Below, piece after piece: positions 14,018-26,678 of a DNA stretch of 64,000 nt. Origin of the DNA: Atopsyche davidsoni (Eukaryota; Arthropoda; Insecta; Trichoptera; Hydrobiosidae); NCBI GenBank assembly GCA_022113835.1, contig JAILWY010000021.1:9238001-9302000 (forward strand), written 5' to 3'. A model generated the notes under the pieces. The model saw only the letters and a list, made by a program, of their open reading frames with translations. It ran no database searches and was not told where the DNA came from. Position 1 is the stretch's first letter; every line of letters starts with the position of its first letter. The translations under genes and the position numbers were made by a program.

Positions 14018-16535
14018 CACCCCGCGGGGGGCTCTCCTCCCCCGCCCCCACCGCCGCCCTCCTCTCTGCTCTACATCCTCTTTACGCCCTAACAAATGCC
14101 ACCAAGGACATATCAACTGATGCCAATTATCTAACGCCCTATTTTTATAATTTTGCTCACAAGCTAGCGTCACAAATGGATGAACTTCATTTTATACAAA
14201 TTAATAATTTGAGTATTATAGCCTCTGAAAGATAACTCAAAGCTATTGAAAAATGATACCTCCACAACAAATGTTCCTATGAGGCCTCATGACTACGAAT
14301 TATGACTCTTGAATAAAGTTTTTGCAAATTATTTCCGACATGTATCTGAGGAATAATTACTTATGCATACATCACGAAGTTGTACCAGCTAATGAAATGT
14401 TATCTTTGATTTTGACAGCACTTGTTAGTAAAATGTAACTGTTTAGGTTGATTCTTGTGTCATATATTATGTATTTACGTTTTGTCAGAAAATGAATGTG
14501 TTCTAGTTTTGTTGAATTTTATTTATTCCCTAAATTAGTTGCCTTTTTGAGAATAGTTATGATTAAAAGCATTTTTTTTTATATGCTTAGTTTTTAAGCA
14601 TTCTTTTTAATGTAAAAGTAGTGAATAATAAAATAGCCTAACGTAACAATATATTAATAAAGGGCACCAAAACAGTTAATTTTACTACAACTTATGTTAA
14701 TTTTCAATATAAATAAATATTTTTTTTAACATTTTATAAAAACTACTGATTGAATGTCTATGCATAACATTATTATATTAAGATTTTTCATTCTCTACTT
14801 GAATAAATTGTAACGGTAACCTTATTGTGTACTAAATTATAATGTTCTATAGATTATAATAAACATATCTTTGTCTAACAAGAGATCAGTGAGTGACCTA
14901 TAAAGTTTGAAAGTGTAATACATTTTTATAAAAGTACTCTTGTAAATAGAAATATGTACCTATTTATGAATAAAATAATATCTATATGAATAATTGATGT
15001 GCTGTTGTAACCGTGTAACTATAATGTACAATGTTACATTGTTTATATTATTCAATAGTACTGCGTCTGAAGTACTTTGCCAGTCGCCGCTCGACTCGAC
15101 GCTGCAGATTCTATACACTCGGTGTATACTTTCCCTGTTTGTGTCAAGAAGATTTCCCCTTTATCGGAAGGCATTCAGTTATTTAATGCAAATCACTATC
15201 ACGAGCACGCGTGCAGATAGTGACATTCCAATAAAAACGCACATTATATATCAAAAATTGATGTAATTGAATAGTTTGGTGGTCGCCAATGCTCTTAGTT
15301 TCATATTTCCTTGTTCTGTAATTAAAAAAACAGATGACCATAGAGGCTTACGTCTCTACACACAAGTACAGTACCCACTATAGTATTTAGCATGAGACTT
15401 GTACATTTAGATGTATACATATGTAAATAATGTTATTTTAAAGGATGTAATGTAGGCTATGTAGATCGTTCTCTACATTTAGATTTTGTAAGATAATTTT
15501 AAATATTTTGATTTCTAGTCAACTTTTGGAGCCGACGTTGGATATTGACAATAAAACTGGGCCTGCCTGTGGGTGGTATTTCTAACATTTATTTTTTGAA
15601 TCACATATATCATGTTTTACATAAAATGCAGTACCTAGTAAATGGAATTTTACAAACAAGCCATTTCATAATTTTACATATTTTTTACTTTTTATATAAA
15701 TGCCATATTTATTCTGATGAATCTGAAATCTCACTTTGTAGAATAACTCAGCTCCGCATGCGAGTTACGTCAGTGTGGATTACTCTATATTGTCTAATTG
15801 TCAAACAGCATTTGTAAATCGTATAGGACTTTTGTGATTGCGTTTCACAAGTTTTCTGAATTAAAATAATATGTAGGCGTGTACAAAATATTTGTTTTGC
15901 ATTTTTAGTAGTATTCTAAAGTGAATTATGTATAAATAGAATGTTCTATAGGCGTACCTATAGCATGTTGTGGAATCATAAACTCTAAAGTAATTTATTT
16001 ATATTTTGTAAATAATGGTTATCCATTTTATTTAATATTAAAGATATAAATCCCCGGTGGTATATAGGTACATATGTTATAGAATCTTAGTACGCAGTAT
16101 TCGAAAGTTAGAAAATGAATTTTGGAGAAATTATTAGTAGTAATAAATTAAATTATTATATGTTTGCAAAGTATTCTATTCAAAAAAGTAATATAAATAA
16201 TATTGTATGTTAAGTATGTGATATATGAATGCAGCAAATTCCTACCCGCTGGCCTGCGAGTAGCGGGGAACTCTGCCTCTGCAGCAGGGAGCGCAGGCAC
16301 TGAGGAAACCTCGAGGGTTATTTATGTCTAACTTCATAAATAAAAATCTTTATTTGCATTGTAACTAATGTGTACATAATAATCTCCAAAATGGATTAAC
16401 TGTTTTTATTGTTATGTTTTTATTTTTCCCGATTGATTTAGAAGATGCTTTAAATGACGGTCTTTATGATAAAAATTATTAATTCGTGTTTTGTATATAC
16501 TAGAATTGAGAAAATAAATTGTGCAAGAATTTCAA
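14018..16535 (+). other. Probable 3' UTR of the MBD5-like gene
   Basis: After the TGA at 14015-14017 comes 2.5 kb of AT-rich sequence without coding signal. It contains several AATAAA hexamers (for example near 14312, 14656, 14966 and 16513), so alternative polyadenylation is possible. The last one, at 16513-16518, lies just before the poly(A) signal of the opposite gene. The true transcript end cannot be read from sequence. Confidence 0.55.
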
Positions 16536-16546
16536 AGGTTTTTATT
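16513..16546. terminator. Facing poly(A) signals of two convergent genes
   Basis: AATAAA on the + strand at 16513-16518 can end the MBD5-like transcript. TTTATT at 16541-16546, which is AATAAA on the minus strand, can end gene A, whose stop is about 300 bases away. The two signals face each other with 22 bases between them, so the 3' ends are expected to abut or overlap. Confidence 0.55.
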
Positions 16547-16842
16547 TTTAATCAAAAATCCTAATCATCCTAAATTATCCCATCACCAGAAATACTATTA
16601 TATAATCAGGCTTTCAATAACTTAATATTCAACAGCCCCTCTGTTCATCTACTATCATACATTGTGCTACAAACATATCATTATGTGATAAGTGACTTAT
16701 TCAGTCGTGAGTGAAAAGCTCTGCCTACAAAACTATATAATATCGCTGAGTCCATCTGCCGTCAGTTCATCAGACACAAAAGCCAACCTCAAGTATGTAG
16801 TAACCATAATACATTGCCAATCACAGTTTGTCCGGTACAGCA

Positions 16843-18490
16843 TTATTCCAGTCCAGTGTAGGTGATCCTTTTGTTGAGTGCTCTCTCTTGAACACATTTG
16901 GTAATAATGCGAATTTCTTTTAAGAGAATAACGGCAATGTGGTCCATATTGGCGTCTATACATTCAATTAGAGAAATTTGAAGTTTCTTAAATGTATTTT
17001 TAGCATTATTCACCTTAAATAAAATTATATAAGTATAAATGTATTTTAAAAAATTGTTGTTTTTTAAATATTGTAATACTGGCTTAACATTAGTAAAAAG
17101 TAGATTAAGTTAAGTGACTCGTTGAATTTTATCTTTACATTTGGAGCTTAAATTTACTTACATGATCTTATAATTTTCTACCCTCAGGGTAATTTCACGC
17201 ACATGTTTACAGTTTTTCAACTATCTCTAATTATCGCTATATGTAAAATTTTTAAAAATAATTTGGTTTTGTTTTTAATTTCAGTAAAAAATTGGCAAAT
17301 GAATGAGCCACTTTATCGAATATCAATAACTTGTATTGAACATGTATATTCATAACATCATTTTATAATTATAAAAAAGACTTACAATAAGTTTTACAGA
17401 CTTCAATACTTCCAAGAAGTAGTCTGAAATGTCCGATGGAATACTTGCAAGGCACGTTGGTATCGAAACAGCAGTCTTACACTTACTGACGACATTTTTT
17501 ATTTTTCTTTTAAAATCCTTAGACTTTTCCACAATGTTGACTAAGGTTTTAACCAATTGCTCTGCTTCGTTCACTTTATCAATGGCACATTTTCCAATAA
17601 CTAGTGTTGTATTTATAATTTTTTGTTTTATGTCATTTTGATTACTCTAAAAAAGATTTTTAAATATTTATCAGATCAAACAGATTTTTTATTTTGAAGC
17701 CTTAAAAAAGTACACACCTTTAAGCAGCTGGCGATATCTACTCCAATTTCAGTGGCTCTGCCAATGATAGATTTTAATTGCGTGTCATACTTCGATTTGA
17801 CTTCGTGTAATCGTACTTTAGAAAGCTTTTCATTGTTATATGCCATATATTTAAAATTCGTAAATAAATTGAATATATTTTCAGCTGAATTCGATGTACT
17901 CTTTTTCAATTCGAGTATTTTGCTTAGAATGTATGATTTAATTTTTTCCCAATTATCATTGTCTTTTCCATACAACTCATCATATGACTGCAAATATGAT
18001 AAGTCCGCACTCTCAAATGATTGAATATCATTCTCATTGAGCTGATAACCGTAACTCTGCAAGTAGAAAAATACATATATTAATATAAGAAAATACACGA
18101 TCATTCAATCTCAGACATCAATTCAGTAACTCTCAGAATTACTTTTTTATTTTCTTTAATTTTATGGCACACCTGTTTACCTGCAGATGGCTGTTACAGG
18201 TAATGGTAAAATTGAGATTTTATATCTGTTATATCTCTTTTAACCTCAACATAAGATGTTTAGGTTAAAACTTTACATTCACCGTGTGAACTTAAAAATA
18301 ACACACAGTATAAATTGTTACATTTTTTGATAATTGTTACATTTTTATTTAAAATATCACGTCTATTCTGCATAAGCAACACTTTCACCAAATTTTTAAA
18401 AGATTACAAATCACTTTATAATTATGAAATACGTACCATTTCATGTAGACTTATGAATAAAAAAAGCAAAATAAATTTATAAAACAACAT
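16843..18490 (-). CDS. Gene A: secreted six-cysteine helical protein, 265 aa
   Basis: Function unknown. Coding exons in gene order: 18490-18437, 18056-17718, 17646-17386 and 16986-16843, all in phase 0 with GT-AG borders, ending in TAA. Exon 1 codes for an 18-residue hydrophobic signal peptide (MLFYKFILLFLFISLHEM). The mature part is Lys-rich, looks alpha-helical and has no membrane segment. Its six cysteines are C129, C151, C187, C196, C227 and C249. Spacing, exon lengths (18, 113, 87, 47 codons) and phase mirror gene B next door, which is why I reject reading straight through the donor at 17385 to the stop at 17350. The exon 4 acceptor (ACATTTAAG) is weak but is supported by the paralogues. 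No clear TATA box was found at a good distance. It may belong to the TsetseEP (DUF725) family; this is inference. Confidence 0.8.
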
Positions 18491-19552
18491 AGCTATGCGA
18501 TTCAATATACGTTTATAATAAACAGCGAAAGAATGAAACTAGCAATGAAAAAAAAAAGGTTTTATTAAAAATTTTATCGGCAATTAATTAATTAAACTTC
18601 CAATCTATTTGATAATAAATTAATTATATCACACTTATGTGGTAATATCTTGAATGCAAACAATCATAATTTTTAATTTACTTATTAAAGATAAACAGTC
18701 TTCATACTATATTGCAGAAGTTTTATTACAATGTTCAAATAGAAAAAAGGCAAAGGCACTCCGAAACTTTTAAAATCTTTCATGGTTAAAAAGTTATTTA
18801 AACAGCGTCGTTTAATAGATGCTAAAATATTAAATTTAAAACATTTTCTTTAATAATTCTTAATAAGCATAAAAACTTACTTATTAAGTTTAACATTGAA
18901 TTATAGATTGTGTTTTCTCATCATTTCATTTGTAATCTACCGTCAGTACATTGTAAAATCATCAAATAGTATTAAATCCCGTTGTTTATGCAAGATATAT
19001 GGAAATGAAGAATTTATGAGTTTTTTAGAAAAATGATTTTTGGCTTAAAAGGTTCTTCTTATCAAGGCACCATCAACATTACTAATCCTACCTGATAGTA
19101 TGCAACGAATAACAACCTCCTGTTATGAAACCTTATTTCTTGGAAATGCTCACAATTAATTACAAATATTATGAAATAAAGCTTTGAGTACACAAGTTTT
19201 TCATTATATTGATATTAGATAGCGGAGTGAGATTAAACACTTTAAACAATATTGAAAATCAAAACTTTGTATATTGTTTGTATTATTTCATATAAATCAC
19301 GAAATTTATGTTCGTTTTAATAAAACAAAATATGTGCATTCATAAAATACTCTTCATCTTCAGGTGACTCTCCTCAGAGGAGGTTGGTGACCCTTTCACT
19401 GAACAAATCTGTCTGTTCACGGTTTTCTTAAGGAGAATAGTGTTATGAGTCCAGTTTTATATTCGTAGAAAAATTGCTGCTGCTTTATATTATACAATCC
19501 TTGTATTTTATTTTTGCCTAAATATTAGATGTTCAGTCGGGTTCACCAATTT
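18491..19552. other. Intergenic space between genes A and B
   Basis: AT-rich sequence without coding signal. A short decayed piece of the non-LTR element described at 51650-52172 lies at about 19358-19435, recognised by CTCCTCAGAGGAGGTTGGTGA. Nothing else is seen before the LTR fragment. Confidence 0.6.
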
Positions 19553-20068
19553 TGTCGAATGTATTGAATGTGGTGATTCTGGATTAATCGTGATGTGGTT
19601 TGAAATCAGAAGAGCGGCGAAATAATTACGTGTTCACTTTATTGAATTAAACTTTTAAGAGACAGAAGTACGCTGGTCACTGGTTCTGTTAGTGTCGAAG
19701 TAATCTCTCCTGCATGATCTAATGTTGATGGCTTTTTCGGCGGAACAGGAGAAGTGTGTAGTTCTCCCTTTAACGCTTTCAGACTTGCTCGGTGGTGTGC
19801 GTCACCGTGGGGTTATTTGGTTTGAGTAGGAGGGGGAGGGGGTGGGGAAATGGCTTTTGGCCTTTTTTTGAAGAGGCAGTCCTCGAGGTTATACTCGAGG
19901 AGGTAACTGATGGATGGGTTTGGGACTAAGGTGGTTGGTTTCCTGCGTGACGCGCTGGGAGCTCTTTATATAGTATCGTTATTGTTGCATGGTTAAGTAG
20001 TCAGTCATTAGTAGCTCGGCCGGCGCTGACGTGTGATGTAGCTCAATGCAATTGCATCGACCGCTACA
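19553..20068 (-). mobile_element. LTR-retrotransposon long terminal repeat fragment
   Basis: Read on the minus strand, the block starts TGTAGCGG and ends CGACA, the TG...CA ends of an LTR. About 95 bases in is a TATA box (CTATATAAAG, 19964-19972), followed about 320 bases later by AATAAA (19638-19643), the expected order for U3, R and U5. Just beyond the end is a TGG-starting stretch (TGGTGAACCCGACTG) that could be the primer binding site, after which the element stops. Composition is richer in G and C than the flanks. No gag or pol is seen, and no second LTR was found in the window. Confidence 0.55.
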
Positions 20069-20548
20069 TTATTATAAGTCCCAAGTACTTGTGTATAATA
20101 TTTTTATTATGAAAATACTGGAATAATTTCACCAGGAAATCTGATTTTATAAAATTATAATTTTTTGATGTGATTATTTTGTTATAATAAAAAAAGCGTT
20201 ACATTTTTAATTTAAGTTAGTTTGGTTTTATTTAAAAAGTCTATGTTAATACAATAATTCGTTTTTGTTAAATATATTTGGGATATTTGAGTATACATGT
20301 GGGTGTATAAAAACAATTTATTTAGATGTAATTCAGTTCACACGTTGATAAATAAATAGTACTCGTATTGTATTTCAAGCCCAAAAAATAAATAATTTTA
20401 CGTTTTTGAACCAGACTAACTCAATTTTAAAAACTATTATATTCATAAAATTATTTGATTAAAGACATTTATTGATTTGTTCCGTTGATTGGTTCTGATG
20501 GTGGTGATATATGTAAAATTATAGTTGTTCTTGGTGCTCGGGGTCGGA

Positions 20549-23532
20549 CTACGCAGGGTTCTCGCTGATGGCTGATGAGATACAGTTCCTTATCTCCCGC
20601 AACATCCCGGCCGTGACTTGCGCCGCGTTGCTGAGGGTGGCGGTCCCGCAGAACGCGAGATTCAGGGGGGTGGCTGTCACGAGCCTCGCCGCGCTCGAGG
20701 CCTGAAGGCAGAGAAGCATTTAAGTAAGCCTCAATTTCACTTCTCCATATTTTTTCCTACACAAACCCAATAACGAAAATAGAAAAATCACCTAAGCCTC
20801 CTTCATCTAGTGCCTCTCCTCATAGAAGGTTGGTGACCATTTCATTGAATAAAAATCTATCCTGGGTCAGTCTTAATGATTCGGCTGTACTTTCGACTTC
20901 CAGCCACTAGCGTAAATTCCGCATCCACGTAAGTTTCCTCTTAAGCTGTAGAATGCTATATTAATTACTTCGAAAAATATGGCCAAATTTTTTTTTTACC
21001 ACCGTCAAGAGTTTTCTTTTTTTGCATATTCTGTGCAAGACTCGCTCACTTGTGACGCGGTCAACCAGTGGTATTTTAAGGATTCTCCTATAGAGCCACA
21101 GCATCCAGGTTTACTATTATAAATTAACACAAAATAAAATAGAGAATCTTGAAAATTATTTTTATTTTCATTTCTCGATAGTCAAGAGGGCAATTTGAAG
21201 CAAATGGAGGCAGCAGTTCTTCCCTGTGTAATAAAAGACGGTTGGACTGTGTAAATAGCTTTCGGGCGGGTATCACAGTACTGGAAATAAAAATAGTGTG
21301 TAATAAGTAGACTCACGATAGCATTGAACTCTGCGATGGCTCGTCTCAGGGAGCCCCGCGCCGAGGCGAGCGCCTGGAGGAGGCACTGGCCCACCTGTGC
21401 TGCGCTGGAGCCGTGACACGCGGCCACCTGCTCGGCCACGCCCTGCGCCCCGAGAGTCACGCCCTGCGCCAGGTCCGAGGCACGCCCTCCCAGCCCCGCC
21501 GCGCCCTCCGCCGCCGCCCTGGCACACGCCGCCAGCCCCTCCAGGGTGCTGTTGGCCAGCTCATCCGCGATCGCCCGCTGTTGCTGCAGAAGAACCAACG
21601 CGTACTTTCATTTCAATAAATACCCCATGGCCACGAGGAAAAAGACCGCTCCCGCCTTTTCAAATTTTGAGCCATCGATATGAGGAATCCACGCTGGGTA
21701 ACATGGCGACAGGGAGTTAGCTTCGACTCAGTTCCTCCCTGGACACGGGGTGAAGAGAAGCGATGACACAAGCAGTGAACCATCTCCTCGTTTCGACCAG
21801 CTGGAGAGCCTATGCCGACGGGAAGATCAATATCTAGACAACCTGAAGGCAATAGCGCAACACCCACAATTGATGAAACCGTTGAACGATTATAATGGCC
21901 TTGAAATACCTTGTATGTTGTAAATTTTATTGGTGACCGGTTTAGCCAGCCTTGCGCGTTGGCATTATTAAATATTTGATTTATAAAACGTTTCAGTCGT
22001 GAACCTTTCAACTTGCAAATAGCTTTCAATCACTTCTTGCATCATATAGGACGCCTGTGATATGCACCCATCTCTGATACCCACCCCGTATAGTTATTTT
22101 CTTTTATTAAAATGACTTCATATTTAATATGTTTATTTGAATTCAAACTTATTTATGATACTTGACCCATACGATGTTGGTAGACCGCCGCTTATAATTA
22201 AAAAAAACAGGTCGTCCTTAGTGATCAAAAGTTTGTCCACCCCTGATATATGACGAAAACTGTATTCTGTTGAACTGTTCCCTAGTAAGCTCTTTGCGTG
22301 ACGAGCTATTTGATACTATACGTATGCATACGAGCTATCGTTGATCGGACTGTTGTGTTATAAATATTAACTTTCTAAATTTCACATAATATAAATAGTT
22401 CTGGAGTGAAAATACTATTTTTTTATTTAAATAAGAAAAACCAAATGCCGGAGACGTACCAGGCTGGACATAAAAAGTCAGGTTTAAGACTCCTCGTTAT
22501 CAGATTATTTGAGATTGGTTATTTCCAACACGCGGAACAAAAATTAAAAAATTGTTATTGAAACAGTTGCTAAATTCTCATCGTGTTATTTTAAAAATAT
22601 TTACTAAGCCATGTCTACAAGAATCATGGTCAAAAATTTTTACGGTTTTAATATATATATATTTTATTACAAATTCTTTGCGACTGCTCATCAATAAAAC
22701 CATAAAAGCAAAAAAGCTATAATGCCAATAAACCATGGTTTACCTGGATCATAAATTTGATATATTATATAAAGGGATTATGGCGTTAATAAACCACAGG
22801 TTAGGTGAATTTTAATTTAAGGTTTAGTCAATAAAACCGTGAAATAAAATTAGTTTATAACCAATCTGTGACGTCGTTGATGGCTTTTCATGACACTTGC
22901 ATCTTAATATTTTAAATAAAATACTTGAGTGATTTTTCCACTCAAGTATTTTATTTAAAATATAAAAATGGAATTCCACCAAGTACTCTGTGTTTAAAAT
23001 ATTGATTATTTTCTTGTTTCTTAGTAAGAACTTACCTCAGCACATTCTGCGACGCTCACAACCGCGACCTGCCCCGTGTTGGCGACTCTCTGGACGGTCT
23101 TGACCGCATAGTCCATCAGCTCCGAGAGTGCGCCGCTGAAGTCAGCCAGAAACTCCCGGTTCTGAGACTCGATGGAAGTCATCAGGCTGTCGACTGCGGC
23201 ATCGGTGGAGTTGGCGATATCCTGGAGGTTGGCGATGACCGCGTTGATGAGAGCCCTGGTGATGATAAAGCCTTCTGCGGCTCTCCCGCTGCGGCCGTGC
23301 TCCAACCCTGACTCTCGGGCGACAGCCAGTTCTGAAGACTCGAAGGATTCTTCTGCGGATACATGCTAAAAAATGTCTATTTTTTTTAAATAATAAAAGA
23401 CCAAAAAAAATCAATAGTCAATCATACTTTCAAAACCGGGTGCATGCCTTAAAATATCTAATAAACCAAAAATATATAAACCTTGTTAAAAATCACCACA
23501 AGAACCAAAACCGCAAATATGTAAGCCTTCAT
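20549..23532 (-). CDS. Gene B: secreted six-cysteine Ala-rich protein, 266 aa
   Basis: Paralogue of gene A; function unknown. Exons in gene order: 23532-23482, 23365-23036, 21583-21317 and 20701-20549, all in phase 0, with good donors (GTAAGT, GTGAGT) and pyrimidine-rich acceptors, ending in TAG. Exon 1 is a signal peptide (MKAYIFAVLVLVVIFNK). The mature chain is Ala-rich and helical, with two NST glycosylation sites. The cysteines are C125, C147, C183, C194, C234 and C256. C20 and C56 of exon 3 sit at exactly the same positions as in gene A, and the last pair is again 22 apart. The exons are much richer in G and C than those of A. Intron 3 holds a decayed retroelement (20801-21279) and intron 2 a hairpin (22907-22963). 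TATA is at 23598-23604 and a possible poly(A) signal at 20468-20473. Confidence 0.86.
20801..21279 (-). mobile_element. Decayed non-LTR retrotransposon piece in gene B intron 3
   Basis: About 480 bases are collinear with 51650-52172, sharing GGTTGGTGACCATTTCATTGAA, then GTAAATTCCGCATCCA-like, GACTCGCTCA and AATAGCTTTCGG segments. The coding direction is minus. The frame is broken by many changes. It is a passenger in the intron and ends some 38 bases before exon 3. Confidence 0.65.
22907..22963. repeat. Perfect 25-bp inverted repeat (hairpin) in gene B intron 2
   Basis: The arms 22907-22931 and 22939-22963 are exact reverse complements around a 7-base loop. The sequence is AT-rich with a short GC-containing inner part (ACTTGAGTG). 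It could be a tiny MITE or a structural element in the pre-mRNA. Nothing shows a function. Confidence 0.85.
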
Positions 23533-23597
23533 TTCAAATGCAAAATGCACAGTGCACGATTATAAACAAAACTGTAGGAAATCGCAAATCTGAATCG

Positions 23598-23604
23598 TTT
23601 TATA
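23598..23604 (-). promoter_or_regulatory. TATA box of gene B
   Basis: TATAAAA on the minus strand, within TTATATAAAACG, lies 66 bases before the ATG. This leaves room for a start site and a short 5' UTR, as in genes C, D and E. Confidence 0.6.
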
Positions 23605-26600
23605 TAACCGACACGAAATTCGACGTGTTTAATGAGGGTTTAAGATTTATCAGTTACTGGGCTTATGTTTTAATTACGGATTTTCTGTGTCTTATCTTAT
23701 GCCATCATGACAATGAATGAATCATTCAAATTCTACTTACAAGTTTATGCAATAGATATATGACTTAACATACATATTTTAAAGCATATTTCCTAAATCA
23801 TAAATCGTATTTTTAAGTGCTGGATTCTGTGAAGGGAGTCGAAATTTTTATTTAATTAGAGGAAATCAAATAGTGAAATTATCCAAGGGAGTGGTGGATA
23901 CAAATATTATAATAATTATTTAATTTATCATGTTTAATAAAAGTTTTAAAAAAATAAGGTTTAAGTGTACTTTGTAAAGAATCTAATTTTATTTAATAAA
24001 CTTCAAATTCCAATCATTATATTTAATATTCGTTATGAACAACAATGTTTAACGTACATTCATTTTGTTTTCAATATTTTTGTAAAAATAAGAAACAATT
24101 AGAATAAACAAATGTTGACAATTCACGACAAGTATTTAACTATTCTTAATGTTATAAATACTGAACATTAAAAACTATTATTTTCCCAGAAAATTTAAAA
24201 TGTAAAATGCTATAATATGTTTCCCTTATGTAAGTAAGATGAATATTAGATAGATTTAGTCATTGAAATGATCATTTTCATCTGAATGTGAAGGTGTTAT
24301 TTGGCATGTTTAAGCAGGTTGTTTTGGAATATTCAGACCTCCACCTGGGTACACATAATTAGCTAGTTCAGTGCTTCTCAAAGTATGCTCATTTATTGAT
24401 TATTAATTATGTTTGAAAACTGAGCACACTAACAACAAAAGCAATGATGCAAAGCAAATCGCACTTGTTTTTAATCCATCTTTTCAAATATTGAAATTAA
24501 TTTACTTACGTCATTTTTTTTATTTTCATCACATGTTTATAATATTTAACACTATTTTTATATTCTCAAAAAAGGTTGCCACCAAGGTAATTATATTTTT
24601 CGTAAAAAAACATCTTCGGGTACACAAACAACCTTGGTCCATAGCTGAAGCCTGTTGAGCACACTTGAGCACACATGATTTAAATATATTTTAACTAAAT
24701 TCTTCTCAGTTTTCAGGTGTTATCAGTTTGCTGGAAGGTTAAGCGTATTCTTAATTAAGAAAAATAACCAATGTGTCAATTAATTGTTTACTGCATATTT
24801 TGTTGATTAGCAAAATAAATAACATAAACTAGGGAATTACTTCCTTAGTTCATTATATTTAGTAACACTCGCGAGTGTAAGAACAGTTTACGAAGCACTG
24901 AATCTGTAAATATTCACACTTTCTTGCCAAACTGAAAAAACACAAAACATCTGATAAAATACAGAGGCTGCTTCCTGCTTTATTCTGAAAATCAAAATAA
25001 CAAAATTACTGAATAATTTATGCCAAGATTTACTTTCTAAAAATATAAACAAGAAGTATTAACAATATCAATACACGCCAGGCATTACTTGTTTTCAACA
25101 AGACACCTTTTTGTTTAACTTATTTCTAGTTGTAATCAGATTTTATTTTATTCATACCTTTTAGATTTTCAATAATTTTGTGGGACTGTATTGAAAATTA
25201 TAAAGATACATAATGGAATAGCTGTTTTTACTAGCATACATTTAGATTTTGTACATTACTTATGACATATTTTTTTTTAAATAACGTATTTTGGCACAAA
25301 TGGCATTGGTAGTATTATTTGCTCATGACTAATTTCGACTGAAGCCTTCAGTTATCTTCAGACGACTGAATAAATGGATTAGTTCTATAATTCGAGCTGT
25401 TTATTTTGACTGATAAAATGGGTTAATCTCTTCTTTAGTAAAAAATATTCAAAACATACACAGCTTTTACAATAAGCACTCATATTAAAAGAAAAATCAA
25501 AGCAAAATAAAATACCAATTTTATAATGTCCGAAATATGTCAACTAGGTTAAAAATATCAGATATATAGAAGAAAAATATGACAACTAGATAAATGCTGA
25601 ACTAAATTTTCAAAAATATTTTCTTAGAAGTAAAACTATTTTTATTGTTATGTTATTAGACACTTTTAATACTCCCATACAAATCTGAGAATTATAACTA
25701 GGAGGGGGAATTAAAACAAAGCCTCTCTTTGTGATGAACTCTTCTCTTTCTGTAATCAGGCTGCAAGACCCTCTCTCCCTCTCAGTTTTCGCGTGTTTCA
25801 GGAGTTTCGTTAATTTAAAACTACACCCCTTCATCCAGTTTTTAGTTACGGTTTAATATATGAAAGCATCATTGAGTGGTTTATTTTTATGTATAGCATA
25901 TTTAAAAAAAAATTATTTTCGTTCATATTTTATATAGGAATACCAGGATACTGATAAATATCAAGCATTTCTAGCTCAAAAAGAAAAACCATATTTTTTT
26001 GGAGTATTTAAAGAAATTGAAGTTAATTTTAGTTATTTTCATGTTTAAAAAAATAATTTGTATATTTTCTCACTTTTGTTCATAGTCATGTATACTATTT
26101 TTTTTTCTTTTTTTCATGATTAAAACTGACTGAAAGGAATTGTGAACGTCAACGCCGATTAAGTCTATCTGCGAAAGGGTTTCTTTAAAATGTGTATCAC
26201 TCGATATATTTCTTGAATTTAAAACAATGTATTTTCGAGTGTTAGTATGTGTAGATTACTTAAAATGACAAAACTTGACAAGTAGAAATTTAATGATACG
26301 GTATCAGAAGTATGATTTATTTGTATTATAAAATCAAGGACACAAACATATTATAATTACATATTACAAGAGTTTGAATATTCAAACATATTTTCAAAAA
26401 AGTGACAGTATTTATGTTATGACTATTGTAATTAATGAACAACGCAGTTGATTCTCCTCAAATAAACATAAGCACTCAACAAATTAAAAAAATATATTAT
26501 GAAAATCGAAAGAGCTGTAGGCTACGATATCTCTTTTATCTGTTATTTCAAATTATTAATTGTGACACGTTAAGCTCTAATGAATAGTTGGTTTTTGTTG

Positions 26601-26678
26601 AAACAGCTGACGTTTTATCTGTTATAGTTGCTTAAGAAATATAGATTATGTTGTTGTAGATATTTGTCTGTTCTAGCC
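23605..26678. other. Space between genes B and C
   Basis: AT-rich DNA without coding signal apart from the 3' UTR of gene C at its right end. TTTATT at 26317-26322 is a possible poly(A) signal for gene C. A candidate MITE lies at 24369-24678. Short retroelement scraps may be present near 25340-25380. Confidence 0.55.
24369..24678. mobile_element. Candidate hAT-like MITE
   Basis: The left end, CAGTGCTTCTCAAAGTATGC, is mirrored at the right by an imperfect inverted copy (minus-strand reading CATGTGTGCTCAAGTGTGC). These ends are of the hAT type. The 310-bp interior has no transposase. No clear target duplication was seen. Confidence 0.42.

Noticed and set aside
17350..17385. Read-through of gene A exon 3 to a stop at 17350
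   Set aside because: A good GTAAGT donor lies at 17385, and a phase 0 last exon with both conserved cysteines follows at 16986, as in the three paralogues.
21613..22029. 138-residue minus frame in gene B intron 2
   Set aside because: Not in phase with the exons, and the paralogues have no matching exon. Probably a transposon scrap.
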